Assembly: GCA_021296165.1 (NCBI GenBank) | Contig: JAGWAW010000055.1 | Location: forward strand, 1 to 13,742 | Direction: 5' to 3' | DNA: 13,742 nucleotides | From: Nitrosopumilaceae archaeon | GTDB taxonomy: Archaea; Thermoproteota; Nitrososphaeria; Nitrososphaerales; Nitrosopumilaceae | Translations under genes and position numbers: made by a program | Shown here: in pieces, positions 12,481 through 13,742 of the stretch | How positions within the stretch are numbered: the stretch's first letter is position 1 | How the letters are laid out: every line of letters starts with the position of its first letter | Notes under the pieces: model-generated | What the model saw: the letters and a program-made list of their open reading frames with translations, nothing else | What the model was told of the DNA's origin: nothing | The model's database searches: none

Positions 12481-13742
12481 GCGGACACGCCGCGTGCCAC
12501 TATATTTATGGCGGCGACGTCGTCCAGGAGGCGCACGCTTTCGTGCGCCTCCACAAATTCCACGCCTTGGTACCGTACTTGGGCGCCCACAATTTGGCGT
12601 CGCACGCCGGACACACGGAGCTGGTCCCGGCCGGGGCGATTCCATATACGGGCAGCCCATGCTTGGGGAACACGCTGTCAGCCACCGCGCGTATCATCCC
12701 CTGGCTGAGTCCCATCTTCAATAGGTCGCGCGTCTCTCTTGACATCATGCGGTTCGACCGGACCAGCAGCCTGTCTATGGTGGACTCCTCCAGCACCAGC
12801 GCCATTTCCCTGCCGGCCAGGCTATGCATCAGCTTGTACAGCCAGTCGTTCTTCTGGTTTCTGTACCGGGCGTTGATGCGGTTCCGTTCCCGGCGGTTCA
12901 CGCGCCAGTCACGGCGTTTTTTTGCATGGTGTCGCTTGTTCTTCGGCTTCCGGCCGGGGTGCTTGACGTGGCGCGGCATGTTTCTGACGGAATGGTTCCT
13001 ATTCTTCTTTGGCCTGCCGCCGGTCACGCTTAGTGCGGCGTGCTTTTTACGGCGTATTTGTGCATATTTCAGCGCCGCATTCGGGATGCGCCGCACGTTG
13101 CCATCCGTATCGGCCGTGGAATGCTCCATCTTGTTGACGTCCATGCCGACCATGCCCCGCGGCGGTATGGGCGCGACCACTGGCCGCGGTTCGTACGCTA
13201 TGGACAGGACGGTGGGCGTCACAGTAACGGCCCCAACGCGCACCGCGGTTGCCAGTTTTTCCACCATGTGTGCGGTGAGCCGGAACTCGGCGACGTGCCT
13301 GGATGGTACCACGGGGAACCGCAACACCACATGTGGAGACGCCAGTATGTGTGGTTGGTTCGGCGCGTCGGACAGTTTGCACCAGAACCCCTTTCCATAT
13401 ATCACGCATGATGTTGCGCCCCGCCGCAGCGCGGGGTTGGTGCATTTTGGGCGCCGCGCGTTGGGGTCGTATGCGCGCCTTTTGCGGTATGCGCGGATGG
13501 CAGTCTCGCAGCCGTCGTTCATGTATGAGGCGAAGTTGGCCATGTACCTGTGGTCGCGGTGCTTCAGCCTCTCATAGATCTCCCGGCGGCGCATGTCATA
13601 CAGTTTCAACTCACCCCCCTTGTAGCCGTCCCTCACCCTGGGAAAGTCGCGGATGAACTCCGTCCACAGTCTGTACCCCAGGCCGGTCCTGTGCCTGGCA
13701 TACTCCAGCGCGGCCGCCAAAATGTGGTCGGGGTCGTGCCTC

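Larger units (their letters stand above)
12216..13742 (-). pseudogene. tnpB: TnpB of an IS200/IS605-type element, frameshifted and 5'-partial
   Basis: TnpB is the RNA-guided RuvC-type nuclease of IS200/IS605 elements. The reading frame from the right edge to 12506 has RuvC-I GMDVNKME with D194 (counting from 13720), a long Arg/Lys-rich bridge region, RuvC-II VLEEST with E311, and the first zinc knuckle CPAC (370-373). It then runs into an early stop after TTSPP, with no RuvC-III motif. A second frame, read down to 12216, carries on with EFVEAHESVRLLDDVAAINIVARG-type sequence (about 12555-12500), whose LLDDVAAINI resembles the RuvC-III D-x-N-A-A-x-N-I block. So a frameshift lies near 12560-12610. 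The second CxxC knuckle is not recognisable in either frame. The frame is open at 13742, so the N-terminus is outside the window. No tnpA is seen. Confidence 0.8.

Noticed and set aside
12500..12614. Programmed -1 frameshift in tnpB
   Set aside because: The shift has the -1 sense, but no slippery heptamer or downstream structure is apparent, and the zinc knuckle is lost as well, so decay is simpler.
1..13742. CRISPR array or long direct repeats
   Set aside because: No regularly spaced repeats were found on reading the window; only short palindromes are present.

Overview
The window looks like a piece of a GC-rich ammonia-oxidising-lineage archaeon (Thaumarchaeota/Nitrososphaerota). Cenarchaeum symbiosum or a close relative is the best guess; that name is an inference from gene content and base composition, not a database result. 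The archaeal signs are an archaeosine-type tRNA-guanine transglycosylase, a beta-CASP CPSF-like nuclease, an AK6/Fap7-type kinase, an OGG1-like glycosylase, a very frequent ATA isoleucine codon despite high GC, and start codons without Shine-Dalgarno sites. Instead, an AT-rich box is centred about 26-28 bases before many start codons, which is the pattern of leaderless archaeal mRNAs.

Layout. (1) 58-4281, minus strand: histidine operon hisG-hisD-hisC-HAD phosphatase, each junction a 4-base ATGA overlap, led by a TATA box at 4304-4311. A hydrophobic reading frame may begin just before the left edge. (2) 4416-6464, plus strand: divergent AK6-like kinase and tgtA; TgtA lacks the C-terminal PUA domain. 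(3) 6483-7139, minus strand: two small genes, a ferredoxin with one cluster motif of the Asp-for-Cys type and an unrecognised 70-residue protein. Both have strong promoters, oligo-T terminators and a codon choice unlike their neighbours. (4) 7186-8121, plus strand: a pseudo-receiver-like domain joined to a HEPN domain with an RNKLAH motif. (5) 8122-9779: about 0.5 kb without a convincing gene, then an unrecognised protein with a C-terminal winged-helix-like segment. (6) 10034-12105, plus strand: aCPSF2-like beta-CASP nuclease overlapping an OGG1-like DNA glycosylase. (7) 12121-12195: tRNA-Arg(TCT). (8) 12216-13742, minus strand: a frameshifted TnpB of the IS200/IS605 group, running off the right edge.

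Most of the window is housekeeping: histidine biosynthesis, tRNA modification, RNA processing and DNA repair. The accessory signals are the HEPN fusion, the winged-helix orphan beside a degenerate stretch, and the decayed TnpB element next to the tRNA. No CRISPR array or rRNA is visible.
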